DNA of 64,000 nucleotides from Jacaranda mimosifolia. Its lineage: Eukaryota > Streptophyta > Magnoliopsida > Lamiales > Bignoniaceae. The stretch lies in assembly GCA_018894105.1 (NCBI GenBank), contig CM032121.1, positions 7,792,507 to 7,856,506 on the forward strand, read 5' to 3'. Below, piece after piece: positions 34,466 through 45,150 of the stretch. The notes beneath the pieces are model-generated. The model worked only from the letters and a program-made list of their open reading frames with translations. It was not told the origin of the DNA and searched no databases. The stretch's first letter is position 1. Each line of letters opens with the position of its first letter. The position numbers and the translations under genes are program-made.

Positions 34466-35168
34466 TAGTGTTGTTAACGAGTCGGATTTGAATCAGGTCA
34501 GTCATATTTAAATTCGAATTTGAATTTAATTATCGAAATTCATATCTAAATTCGACCCGATATCCTATAAAATCTTTGTTAATCAATACCATATTCGAAT
34601 CCGACAGATATTCGAGATCCGGAAAAAAAGGAAAAAAAATTCGACCCAATTCAATATTTTTTTTTTCTTTTGTATTGTATAAAAAATATTATATTTATAA
34701 ATTAAATTTATGTCATATTTGAATTTGTAACAACTTTTTATTATATATTAGTCCAAAAGTTAAATATTTGATACTAAAACACTTATTTCACATTATATTA
34801 GTGCATAGATGAACTATTATACATTATTATATTTGACATTTTATCATTATATCTCTTATTTGTAGGCTAAAAACTCAATACTAATAACATAGTATAGACG
34901 TTCAAATAAATATTAGATCAATATAATATATAAATTTTATTTTAAAATCTTTATTAATATTATACATAGGAGTATTAATTTAATAAAAAATTATTAAAGT
35001 TTGGATTCCAATTTTTAACAGATCAAATTGTTTGATTCCATATTTGATCAATTTATTTTGGATTATGAATATTTGTAATTAGATCTGATCCATCGAATAT
35101 TTTAATCGGATAAAAATTCTAAAATTCAAATCGAATTCGATTTAAAATCTAATCGGTTGACAACCCTA
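34466..35168. mobile_element. hAT-like MITE, shared by both B copies
   Basis: TAGTGTTGTTAACGAG and the inverse of TAGGGTTGTCAACCGA, octamers TCATTATT / TCATTGTT. Same family as 33103-33790 in opposite orientation. The partner in copy 2 is 56195-56872, so the insertion predates the duplication. Confidence 0.85.
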
Positions 35169-35985
35169 TCATTGTTGTATATGTCAACGAAAAATAACAT
35201 GTTGAAATAATTCTTCTAATATTGCGAGATTTATATAACAAAATGAAATATGCTTTTGAAAACTAATTAAATTTAATTCTATGTAAAAAAACAATTAAAA
35301 TCTTCTCTCTAAATTTAACTTTCTTTTCATCTCATTAATATTTTCAACCATCATTTTTTTCGACTGAGTGACTTCTATTGAAAATTGGTCGGAGATGTCC
35401 AATTTCATATGGAAGTAATTTTCAACTTTCATCAGAAATTTTGTGTTTTCCTGTATAATTGATCAGTAATTTAATTATTTCAGAAAAGAGATTAGTATAA
35501 TTAACTCTATTAAAAATAAATATAAAGTTTGGCATTTGAAATATGTTCGTCATTTTTAGAGACGGAAGACAAATTTTTAATTTAATAAGAAATTGGAATT
35601 TTGAAAACAGAAGCCACATGCAAAATTGTACTTCAGGCAAAAGTTTGGATGGATCATTTTCAATTTTTATCCTTGGTGTCTTTTTAAACTATAAAATTCT
35701 GTCCAATCAATAATATTTTATCAAATTGTATATCATTATATATTTTTATTTTTCGAAATATTTTGAAAAAATAAAGGTATCATTACCTCAAATACAGCTA
35801 CCAAACATAACACGTTTTTCCTCCTTGGAAAACGAAAAAACATATCTAAAAATAACATGTAACATTAATGTCTTGTTCACACAGCTTCTTATATTCTATC
35901 TCTGCCGACGTCCCACTTCTCCCATCGCAGTGTATCCAAACCTCGAAATTAACATTAATTTCTCGACCTATATTAGTACTGAAAT

Positions 35986-36633
35986 TAGGGGTGTATATGA
36001 CATGAGACGATTCGCGAATAGTTCGGACTCGACTCGATGAAAACTCGTATTTAACTCGATCTTGTCGAGCCCGAGTTGAGCTCGAGCTCGTCAATCAAAC
36101 GAGCCGAGTCAAACTCAATAATATTAGACTCGAAAAGCTCACGAACTTAAATGAGCTTTTTTATTATATATATACATATATAATTACAATCTAAGCCCAT
36201 ATAATAAAATGTATAAAGATAAGTAAATAATAATAATAATTTAGTTTTTTATTTTTAGAAAAATATGTAACAAAATTATTTAAAAAATTTATCATTATAG
36301 ATTTTGTTTTGAATCTAAATGAACTCGAGTTAATCCAAACATATACAAGCTCGAGCTTGAGCTCATCCGAACTTATACGAATCGAGTTTTCCTGCTTCTC
36401 TATGACGATTCTTACCAAATCAAGCTCGATAAGGCTCGCCAAGCATTCGTCTATTCTAACGAGCCGAGCTTGAGCTTGGCTGTTTAGGCTCGAACTTGAG
36501 CTCGTGAATTAATAGACGAGCCGAGCTGGAACCTACTAGATTTGGGCTCGGCTCGACTCGACTCGTTTACACCTCTAACTGGTCGGCTCGAACCTACTAG
36601 ATTTGGGCTCGACTCGACTCGTTTACACCTCTA
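35986..36633. mobile_element. hAT-like MITE, private to B copy 1
   Basis: TAGGGGTGTATATGA at left, GTTTACACCTCTA at right, octamers ACTGAAAT and ACTGGAAT (7 of 8). The empty site ACTGGAAT is at 57961-57968. The subtermini are arrays of CTCGAGCTCG, GGCTCGACTCG words. The right end is tandemly duplicated with period 61 (end repeated at 36577 and 36633). Confidence 0.9.
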
Positions 36634-37633
36634 ACTGGAATATGTGTTCAAACCAAACTTTGAACATACCGAAAGGAATGGAGCCTATTTGTCTGAAAAA
36701 TAGATCACGTCTCTTCTTTTATTCCTAGCTAGATTAAGACTTTTATTGCAATAAACTTTGATTAATTGCTCAATGTAACCAAATTATTGTGATACTTCAT
36801 TCCACATGAACTAAATATTGAAAGAGTAACTAGCATATAAGTTTTGGTTAAAGAACTCATGTGCATCAATTGGATATTCATTTGGGGCAAATTGATCATA
36901 GCCCAATTTTAGGATGAGTTTGGAAGCAATTCTCTCGTCCAACGGGCTCGCGGGTCCAAGGCATGACAATTATAAGTAGTCTAATTAGATGATATTAGCT
37001 GATCATATTTGAAACATCTACAAACTCAAAAACTCTATATGCATTTGATTAGATTTATTTAAAATTGATGCGATCCAATATTACTCATACCAAAAACCTG
37101 TAAGAATGCTATTAGAATATTTTTCTTTTCATCTCTTGTCCTATCAATCTTCTCCATACCCTATAGATACGCACGTTATTGACTCTCCATCTCACCAAGA
37201 CACTTGCTAGGCTATTAAGTCAATTGAAGGGAGTTTTAATAAATTAATTTTATATTTGATTGCTTCTTAATAAATACAATCATGCATGCTAATGTCCCTT
37301 AATACTTTTATAACCATTCATGTCCTTAGTACTTTTGTAATCGCTTATAGATCATGCAGCATGAGAGGTCTTGAAGATAACACCTTCAGTTTGGGAGTCA
37401 AGGGGTCATCACAACTTAGTTATCTTAGGTCAAATCGATTAGTAGAACTAGTAAGAGGATTCTCATATCAAAATATTTTTTAATTTTAAGATCTTACAAG
37501 AATTTTTAAATTTCAAAGTCTTATTATCAAAAAAATTAAATATTTGTTATAGAGAAATTGCTATGAAGTTAATTTCACAGCTATAGTTACTAATATAACT
37601 ACAAATTTTTCGTAACAAGCTTGATTTTTTAAA

Positions 37634-37900
37634 ATGCAAAATTGTAAAATTGATTCTTACTTACACCCTATTGGCAAAACTTGACTTTAATTTTTCATAC
37701 CATAGAATTGGTATATCACCTCTTGAAATTTGACAATTTCAATACAAATTGAGTCTAAAATTCATTTGCAAGCGGACCAAGTCTACATGGCATATAATTT
37801 GGCACAATGTGGTGTCGCTTGGGACCTGTCAGTTCAAATATCCGCTTCTCTCCAATTCCTCTTGACACGCAACTTAATATTTACATCTACACCAAATAAA
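37634..37900. repeat. Lone MULE terminal-repeat relic
   Basis: AAATTGTAAAATTGATTCTT through GGGACCTGTCAGTTCAAATA follows the left terminal repeat of the MULE at 27875 base for base in outline. It has no inverted partner nearby. Also present in B copy 2 at about 58960-59215. Confidence 0.6.
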
Positions 37901-37919
37901 ATAGGTAAAATTACATCTA

Positions 37920-38261
37920 AAAAGGCAATGATATTTGGGCACAAAAAAATTTACGTGGATGATTACTTGGCAACTCAAGTTGCCACTAAAAAAAATGAAA
38001 GTAAAAATACCAAAAGGCAAAAAATAAATTTACATATAAAAAACCAAAAAAATCAATACATAAAAAAGGGCAAACATCAATATATATATATGTAAGAACA
38101 ATATTCTATTGATCGTGTCGAGTATTAGTTATAATAATATTTGCTTCAAATTTAATTAAATTAATTTTGTATCTAAAACTATGAATTTCGACATCTTTAT
38201 CAATTGTAAATTAATTATAGTTGATGCATTATTTATAGTGCCTCTGAAAATATATATTACT
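37920..38261. other. AT-rich spacer, no gene
   Basis: A-rich sequence with a possible continuation of MULE-type repeat (ACTTGGCAACTCAAGTTGCCAC, an inverted repeat, at about 37970-37992) and no coding frame. Confidence 0.45.
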
Positions 38262-39270
38262 ACTATAATATAAGCACCAAACCTTTTTTTTTTTATTTGG
38301 TTTTCTCTTGTATGAAACGGCACCTTTTGAGGTTTTTGATACTTGATAAAGTGGAACCTTGTGTTGTTTGTATTGTACTAATGTTGGGACCCGCAAAGTT
38401 GGTTAGAAGAAAAAATGTTGGCTGACCTTTTTTTAATTCCTTTTTCCTTGATTTTTTTTCCAAGCTATGGTAGATTTATTGTGGGCTCCACTTACATGGG
38501 TGAAAGAGAATAGGTGGCAGATTTTGATAAATATGGAGATAATAAATTGAGTATATAGCCTTGAGATATTTATCAAATTATAAATGATGGGACCCACTAT
38601 CATAATGATAGCAAAAGACAAAATATTGAAAAAAACTTTCTTTCACCATAAAACACAACTTATATCAACTATAGAAAGGCAAAAAAATGTTTAAATTATA
38701 AAAAGCTAAAGTCAAGTCTCAAGACAATAACCATTCTATAAAGTTTTTTTTTTTAATATTACTACTATAATTCTACTATAATATAAGCACCGAACCTATT
38801 TTCCAATTTATTTATTTTTTTGGTTTTTTCTTGTATGAAACATCACCGTTTGAGATTTTTGATGCTTGATAAAGTGGAACCTTGTGCTGTTTGTATTGTA
38901 CTAATGGTGGAACCCGCAGAGTTGGTTAGAATAAAAAATGGTGGCTGGCCTTTTTTTTAATTCCTTTTTCCTCAATTTTTTTCTTGCTATTGTAGATTTA
39001 TTGTGGGCTTCACTCACATGAGTGAAAGAGAATAGGTGGCAGATTTTGATAAATGTGGAGATAATAGATTAAGTATATAGCCTTGAAATATTTATCAAAT
39101 TATAAATGATGGGACCCACCATAATAATGATCGCAAAAGACAAAATTAAAAAGACTTTCTTCCACCGTACAACACAACTTATATCAGCTATAGAAAGGCC
39201 AAAAAATGTTTAAACTACAAAAAGCTAAAGTCAAGTTCAAGACAATAAGCATTCTAGAAAGTTTTTTTTT
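38262..39270. repeat. Tandem duplication, period about 513 bp
   Basis: Two units beginning CTATAATATAAGCACC (38265 and 38778) and sharing TTGATAAAGTGGAACCTTGTG, GAAAGAGAATAGGTGGCAG and AAAGCTAAAGTCAAG. After the second unit a third, more diverged start follows (GAAACGACGCCGTTTTTTAG, 39279) that leads into the RPL3 leader-like region. I see no reading frame in the units; they may be repeated promoter or leader DNA. Confidence 0.8.
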
Positions 39271-39500
39271 TTCAATACGAAACGACGCCGTTTTTTAGAT
39301 TGATATGCTATGTGGACTTGTACAGTGTGCTTCTTTTATTGTATGCTATTTTGGATCATGCGAGGAGATCAGAAGAAAATGAATCTTTTTCATTTTTTTT
39401 TCTCCGACTACTGTATTGAGTTTTGTGTGGTCTTATCAATCTTTGCTTACCAGAAAAGAAAATAGAAGAAGATGTTTCTGGAAAGCTCACAATACATCCC

Positions 39501-40620
39501 AAACCCTAGCTAAGACTCCTCATCAATCCTTCGCTGAAGCAACGCTGGGTTGACACTAAAATCACCGTCAAGATGGATTGTCTCTAAACAAAAATATGAA
39601 GAAAATCTCTTGGCAAGTGACTGGGTGCTACAATTCGAAGATGATGTTGAATTTTCACACCAACAATTAGATTTTCTTTTCAAGATATGAAAAACGATTG
39701 AAAGTAGAGGGCGAGTGAAAGAGAATGGCGATAGCGGCATCGGAGCACCGAAGTACCTATGTGGGTTTCTCGAATTCTTGTTTGCTTCCTTTTTGTAAAA
39801 AATGATAATTCACTTTGTTGTTTCAGCACAAAGAGGCGAAAAATGTCGCACAGGAAGTTTAAGCACTAAAGGCACGGGTCCTTTGATTTCCTCTCGAGGA
39901 AGGGGGTTACTCGCCACAAGTAGACCTGGCAAATGGGTACCCGCGGGTTACCCAAGAACGGATAAGAACGGGTTGGGTAAATTTACCCGCGGGTAAAATT
40001 ATCCTATTTTTTATTGGGTACGAGATAGTGGACCCATTACCCGAGACTATGGGTAATGGGTAACCCACGGGTACCCGTACTTTTTTTTATATATATTTAA
40101 AGAATTTTTTTTCTTTTAAATTTACATAATATTATTTAAATGTTAGTTGTTACCTAAATAAAACTAATAAAAGAGCCTATAAATTTCAAATATTATATTG
40201 AACAAATATTTTAAAGCATGTCAAAAATTTTGGTTTGAAAACTACAACTTAAATATTTAAACATATATTAAATTTAAGTTATATTACATTTCGAAGTTTA
40301 AATTTAAATTTCATTATATGTCAAAAAAATTTTGAACTAAAAGTTTAAACACCACTTAAATATTGTTGATATCATTAACAAAAAAAGTGTTATACTTTCC
40401 AAAATAGTTGCAAAAATTAGAGAAAAATTAAAAATTAAAATATAAATAATTATTCACAGGTTACCCGTGGGTTGGCCCAAAAAACGACGGGTAAAATTAC
40501 CCGCATTTTATTGGGTACAGAAAATGAGGCTCATTACCCATATTTTTTTGGGTACCCACGGGTACTCGTGGGTTTGGATAATTTTTTGCCGGGTTTAGCC
40601 ACAAGGGAAAAGTAATCATC
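39501..40620 (+). pseudogene. RPL3: Ribosomal protein L3 5' fragment, split by a MITE
   Basis: An AAACCCTAG telo-box-like motif at 39501, common in leaders of plant ribosomal protein genes, is followed by an intron-like stretch with acceptor TTTCAG at 39821-39826. The ATG at 39843 opens MSHRKFKH-stop-RHGSFDFLSRKG, which matches the conserved start of cytosolic RPL3 ([20 protein letters not shown]). A hAT-like MITE sits inside the RHKGKV motif (39921-40597), after which GKV resumes for a few codons. Only about 30 of some 390 codons remain, with an in-frame TAA. RPL3 is the large-subunit protein at the peptidyl transferase centre; this copy cannot make it. Confidence 0.82.
39921..40597. mobile_element. 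hAT-like MITE in the RPL3 fragment
   Basis: TAGACCTGGCAAA at left, inverse of TAAACCCGGCAAA at right, with a perfect 8 bp target duplication GCCACAAG (39913-39920 and 40598-40605). The subtermini carry many GGGTACCCGCGGGT words in both orientations; the core is AT-rich. Confidence 0.93.
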
Positions 40621-41977
40621 TTATTATATTAACTATTATTTTTAGAAAAAAATGTTCAAATGATACTTCAGAGTATTTGAATATATGTGCTAATGGAAGT
40701 TGCATTTACCATAAGAATGCTCTTTTTGCCCATTACTCTTTTGTTTCTTCCTTTGCTCTATGTTATATCAATTGTCTCATTGTTAGAGTTGCTTGTTAGA
40801 ATTAGTTTCTACTGATATATATATATATATATATATCACACCACTACTCCGCTAAATGTATTTTGTATCATCGTGTTGCAAAGTCTGCAATTATCTTAAG
40901 AATCTAATAACATATAGAAACTTGATGGAATTGCAGCTGTAAAAATAATACTAAAATGCACATTGTTGACAAAAACACAAATAGGACGAAAAACAAATAG
41001 CAACTAGAATGATTGATGATAGTCTTAGTCTATATTTCTTTTCTCCATCCTGGACCACTACCTCTTTTTTATCAATTTAACTCCAAGAAAGTAGTCAAGA
41101 AAATCTTTTCTTTGTTACGAGAGCTTTAATAATATGTTCCATTTAATTTTTCCAAAGGCATTTTCAAGAAGTTGATACCATGTTATCATTGAATTTTATT
41201 TGGTCAACAAATTTTAAAAGAAATACATGAATTATTTTTTGCCTGAAGTATATGTCTGTTGTCCTTGATAAGTTTCTGTTGGAAATAAATAATGTATCTT
41301 TGGAAGGTTATTTCTGGTGATGATATACCAAAACAAGATCGCATTGGAGAAAGGCAGTAGAAGTATGAGCTATATGTTATGTCTGGAGTTGGATTGATGA
41401 GTCACACATTTTTCTTGCTAATAATTGTATGTTCTTGCATTATTGATAATCTTGGGTACTTCGAAAGTATGGATTTTTCATTTTCTTTTACGCCTATTCA
41501 TCTTTATCTTAGATCATTCAACTTGCTTTTGACATACATAAATCATTCTTCCTGCAGTTTGTGTTTTGTAGTTGTCTGAATAGATGTTTTATCTGTGACT
41601 ATTATCATTTTACTCTCACATATCTTGTAATGTTTAAATTTGTTTTCAATACCAATGCCAAATATCTATTATTTGTTGACCCCCAAGTTAATTTCTACAG
41701 AACCCCATAAGTTTTATCTTTGACCAATACTATTATTGATGGAAAGCACCATATCAGGCATCAAGTATGGAAATTTTTGGTACAACACATATTTTATGCT
41801 TTTTTTAGGGAGGGGAGGGGAGGGCTCTAATTATTTGACTCTTAATTCTGGTTCAAATTTTGTTCGGATGAAAAAGAAATGGGCTTAACTTGTGCTCGTA
41901 AGAAGCTAACCAAATTTGATTGAAATAGTTCAATCTCCCATTAATCTTTAGATCGATCATATAACTTACATGGTTGA

Positions 41978-42017
<40 letters not shown>

Positions 42018-42085
42018 GTCACCAATGGAACTGTTAAATAAAGCTTTTTGAATGGTAACATTGATTCTCTCTTTCTCTCTCTCAG
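40621..42085. other. Intergenic or intronic DNA, no exon recognised
   Basis: AT-rich with a TA run (40817-40835), a GGGAGGGGAGGGGAGGG tract (about 41810-41824) and a CT/TA microsatellite (41977-42017). No frame resembles a known protein. Confidence 0.4.
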
Positions 42086-42169
42086 TTGAAGCACAAAAAG
42101 ATAGACATGTTGGTGAGATTAGAAAGGCAACAAGTCATTATGAAAGGGAAACATCTAGCATTAATATAG
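42086..42169 (+). other. Possible exon of unknown origin
   Basis: A pyrimidine tract ending in CTCAG and a following GTATCG delimit 84 bp that is open in one frame (starting EAQKDRHVGEIRKATSHYER). I recognise no family. It lies at the left edge of the fragment cluster. Confidence 0.3.
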
Positions 42170-42944
42170 GTATCGGTCGTAATATGAGATTCATAAACTA
42201 GGTCTCAACTTGGTTTCTGCTAATTGATTTAAAGTAGCTGATTGATGAATTTTTTACAAGCATTTTTGTCAAGTTGTGTTGCTTGTTTGCAATTTTGAGA
42301 CAATGAATACCAACCTTGAAATATTTTATATTTTGGAGATAAGCTTTTGGAGTTGCAATGCACAATATGTTGTGCAGAAATATAACGGATAATTTAACAT
42401 GATACTAATGAATTAACTTTTTTTTATTGAGAAATGGGATTTCTTGAGATTTACTTTCATTTCTTCATATACTGATGCTATTAGACAGAAATTTTCCTAG
42501 CATGAAATGATTATATTATTGTGATCTTTAGTATTCAGAATTTTCAGTTTTCTTAATTAAACTAAGAATTTTTTTTTTTTTTGGCTAATTTTGAAGGCAT
42601 TTTGAAGATTGAATTTGAGATTTCAGTTCTATCCAAGGTTCCTTGCCTCCCACCAAACCCAGCAACAAAAAAATAAATAAAGGGACAAAAATGCTGATCT
42701 TTGAATGAAAAGAAAGAATTACTAAAACAAGTGGCTACTAGCAATTGAACCATTAGAAAATCATTGTTTATGTAATTTCTTTGATTTAAGAACACCTTTT
42801 CCCCATTATGGTAGCTTGCAATTGAGTTAACATTTTAAGAGCAAGTGAAAGGCTTAAGAGTAACTTTTATTCTTTTTTGCAACTTATATTTTGATTTTCC
42901 TAACTAACTTTAAACTATATTGATTTGTTCTTCTTTGTTACAAC

Positions 42945-43166
42945 ATCATCTTTGATGGGTTATCAAAGAATGGGAGAATGTTCCATAAAGCATTTCAATG
43001 AATAGAGGGAGGTTGGATTGCAACTGCTTGTGCTTGCTTATAAGAAACTCATTGAGGCAGAATATTCTGCCTGGAATGAAGAATTTACCAGATTGGAAAA
43101 CCTCATTTGGTAGTGATAGGGAAGTAAATATTTAGCGGGTTTCTCATATGATGGAAAGAGAGAGAA
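42945..43166 (+). pseudogene. P4-type ATPase (lipid flippase) exon fragment
   Basis: Across three frames the sequence follows the nucleotide-binding region of plant ALA-type flippases: IFDGLSKNGRMF, then, after a frame change, HFNE-stop-REVGLQLLVLAYKK and EAEYSAWNEEFTR, then, after another shift, KTSFGSDRE and HMMERE. Flippases of this family have the corresponding GLRTLVLAYR and AEYSAWNEEF motifs. P4-ATPases use ATP to move phospholipids to the cytosolic leaflet. Only about 75 codons of a roughly 1200-codon gene are present, with at least one extra stop and two frameshifts, so this is a dead fragment. It is on the same strand as its neighbours. Confidence 0.8.
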
Positions 43167-43554
43167 GTAAGAATACCCTCAGTTATGTTTGATCCAAATT
43201 TCATTATTTGATCTTAGGTTTACTAATATGAAGTCACTTGGAAATTTTTAATTGAAAAAAACATGAATCCAAGGAAAATCTGTTTTAGCATGTTGTAGAC
43301 TCGATGTAAATTGATAGAGTTAAGTGTGTATTAGATTTTTCATGTGCCATCCACCCATTGTTTGTTGGAATTTTATTAGATCTCAGATAGAAAGCATAAA
43401 CCTAGAAGAGTTACCTCCTTGAATGTTAGAATTGTTCTCCAGTAGCAATCACAATCTCCTTAGTGATAAAGAGGGCAATTTACATGTTTAAATGTCACTT
43501 ATCCTTGGTATAAAGATCTTCATGTCAGAGTTAATCCAACAATGAACCTTTCAG

Positions 43555-44087
43555 GTATCCAAAAGATGCAGAGAAGCACTTGCTTGATTTGAAAAGTGGC
43601 CTGACAAGGAATCAGGTATGTAGAACTCTTGACAAGGAATCAGGTATGTAGAACTCTTGTTGGTTTGACTTATTGAATTCCGGTTGCTATGTTCTTGTGG
43701 AAAATGCTCATTTTTACTCCAAATTACATGGTTTTGTTTAGTAATCATTACTCCATAGAGTACATGTTCATATGTATCAATTTAGGTTAGTAAAAATTTG
43801 ATTTTCTTTTCTTCAACTAATTTCTTGTGGCAAACTGTTCGCCACCTGCCACTAAAATGTTTTATCTAATCCTTTTTTTTGTTGTTCTTTCTATTTTTTG
43901 TTATCTTACCTGAGAGAATTCATAAATGCTTATGTTCGTGTACGGAAATCAATGGTAAATGAGATGTATGAAGAGATGAATAGAAGAAAAGCTCATCAAA
44001 ATAATGATGAACATACTGAATGCAATCATAAAAATTACATGCATTTTGAGAATACAAGATTTACAATGGATGATATGGATAACGAAG
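43555..44087 (+). pseudogene. BELL-class (TALE) homeobox exon fragments
   Basis: Exon a, 43555-43615, is exactly 61 bp between TTTCAG and GTATGT and encodes YPKDAEKHLLDLKSGLTRNQ, the homeodomain stretch that BELL genes carry on a 61 bp exon. Exon b, from about 43914 to 44087, gives REFINAYVRVRKSMVNEMYE and then EMNRRKAHQNND, which matches [24 protein letters not shown]. The recognition helix is ruined: the invariant Trp before FIN is Glu and the Arg after INA is Tyr, while the Asn is kept. The splice acceptor of exon b is also not convincing. The tail after the homeodomain resembles ATH1-type proteins (recollection). No upstream BELL/SKY domain was found, so these are fragments. Confidence 0.85.
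43603..43658. repeat. 28 bp tandem duplication of an exon-intron border
   Basis: GACAAGGAATCAGGTATGTA plus GAACTCTT occurs twice in a row (43603-43630, 43631-43658). It duplicates the end of the 61 bp BELL exon with its splice donor. Use of the second donor would add 28 nt with an in-frame TAG. Confidence 0.92.
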
Positions 44088-44280
44088 GTATATATATTGT
44101 CAAATGTCCTATTAGCATTTCTCAATTTATATTCAGTGGACGAGTATATTCCTTACAATTGTATATGCTCACTTTGATTGGTCATTGCATGCGAAAACTT
44201 GGAACTTTATTAGTTTGTTTCTGGTTTTGATAACTTAAAAATTTATTCTTTTCGCTTTTTTGTTTATGTTCTTACTTTAG

Positions 44281-45150
44281 GTGCCTACGGCAAATCACAG
44301 AGATCAAAAGAGCTTGGTGACCTCCAGCCTGCCCCTCAAACTGCTAATCAACAAGAAAATTTTCTCCCACTTGCTCAGACTAGAACCCAAAGGAGAGGAA
44401 GAGGGAGAGGGAATGCAGCTGCCATAGCAAAAGAGCCTTCTGCAACAACACCCACCAGGCCAACTACTTTTGGTAGAGGCAGGGGGATTAAGTTGATAGA
44501 TTTAGACCCAGAGCTACCTGAAGAGGTTCTTCCTCAAACTTTTGGACTTGGGGATGCTGAACCAACATATAATAGAATAGAAGACGTTGTAGATAAGGAA
44601 ATAGCCATGGAAAGTGAGAGTGGAGATAAAATAATGGGAGTTGAAGAAGAAACAAGCACAACTCCAGTGCCTAATAGGGTAAATTCCTGTTCTATTCGTA
44701 TTCTTGAATAACTTTTGGAAATATTTTGAGTATGTTCCCTGATTGATGGATTTTGAAGTCTTGAGATTTTAGGCATCCATTTTTCAAGTTAATTTTGTTT
44801 CTTAATTTATTTTTATTTATTTATTGCATTTTGGCAATATTTGCCTATTAAGTCCAACTTTATTGATGCAAGTATGAGTGGGTAATTCTTTCGTGTATAA
44901 GACAAAAACAAAATTAGGTAAGGGTAGAATTGGCCAAGTTTATGTCAGCAGGAGGGTAAGTGGCGACTATAGGACTAGATGCAATTGAGGTATCATTCGA
45001 CACATTTATTGCTATTTGGGGATTACTGAAATCTGATCATTTTCTAAATTTAATTGGAAATAGTATATTTTTGTAGGTTGCATTGAAGTGTGAACATCGA
45101 AGTAGTAAGGGCTGCAATTATGCCCCTCCATATGAGTGGCAGCTGTACAA
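44281..45150 (+). CDS. Two exons of an unidentified RG-rich protein (partial)
   Basis: Exon 44281-44678 sits between a good acceptor (CTTACTTTAG) and a donor (GTAAAT) and is open for 132 codons. It contains an RRGRGRGNAAA motif, FGRGRGIKLIDLDPELPEEV and an acidic tail (VDKEIAMESESGDK). Exon 45077-45150 (acceptor TTTTTGTAG, donor GTAAGT) continues in phase 0 with VALKCEHRSSKGCNYAPPYE and WQLY. The RG repeats suggest nucleic-acid binding, and Cys/His spacing in the second exon could be part of a zinc site; both are guesses. Unlike the fragments around it, this pair has no stop and has intact splice sites. The phase of the BELL exon border at 44087 also fits, so a chimeric transcript is possible. 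I do not recognise the parent gene. Confidence 0.45.

Larger units (their letters stand above)
33009..37919. repeat. Segmental duplication B, copy 1 (partner 55605-59262)
   Basis: Collinear with 55605-59262 from ATTATCAAACATTTTCTAAC to GGTAAAATTACATCTA. Shared landmarks: CACTGAACTTGGACCC (33812 / 55712), CACGTTTTTCCTC (35810 / 57795), GAACATACCGAAAGGAATGG (36662 / 57991). Copy 1 is longer because of three private insertions (33103-33790, 34045-34154, 35986-36633) and a 42 bp tandem duplication at 33880-33963. It lacks a stretch present in copy 2 (about 57285-57625). No intact gene is visible; the short frame at 35726 and its partner at 57708 are not conserved in length. Confidence 0.92.

Noticed and set aside
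35726..36040. 104-codon plus-strand frame in segment B
   Set aside because: The duplicate (57708-57935) has a different length and frame end, and the C-terminal part in copy 1 runs into a MITE, so there is no sign of selection for protein.
38433..38621. Minus-strand frame in the 513 bp tandem units
   Set aside because: The frame is not kept in the second unit (38950-39140), so it is unlikely to be coding.
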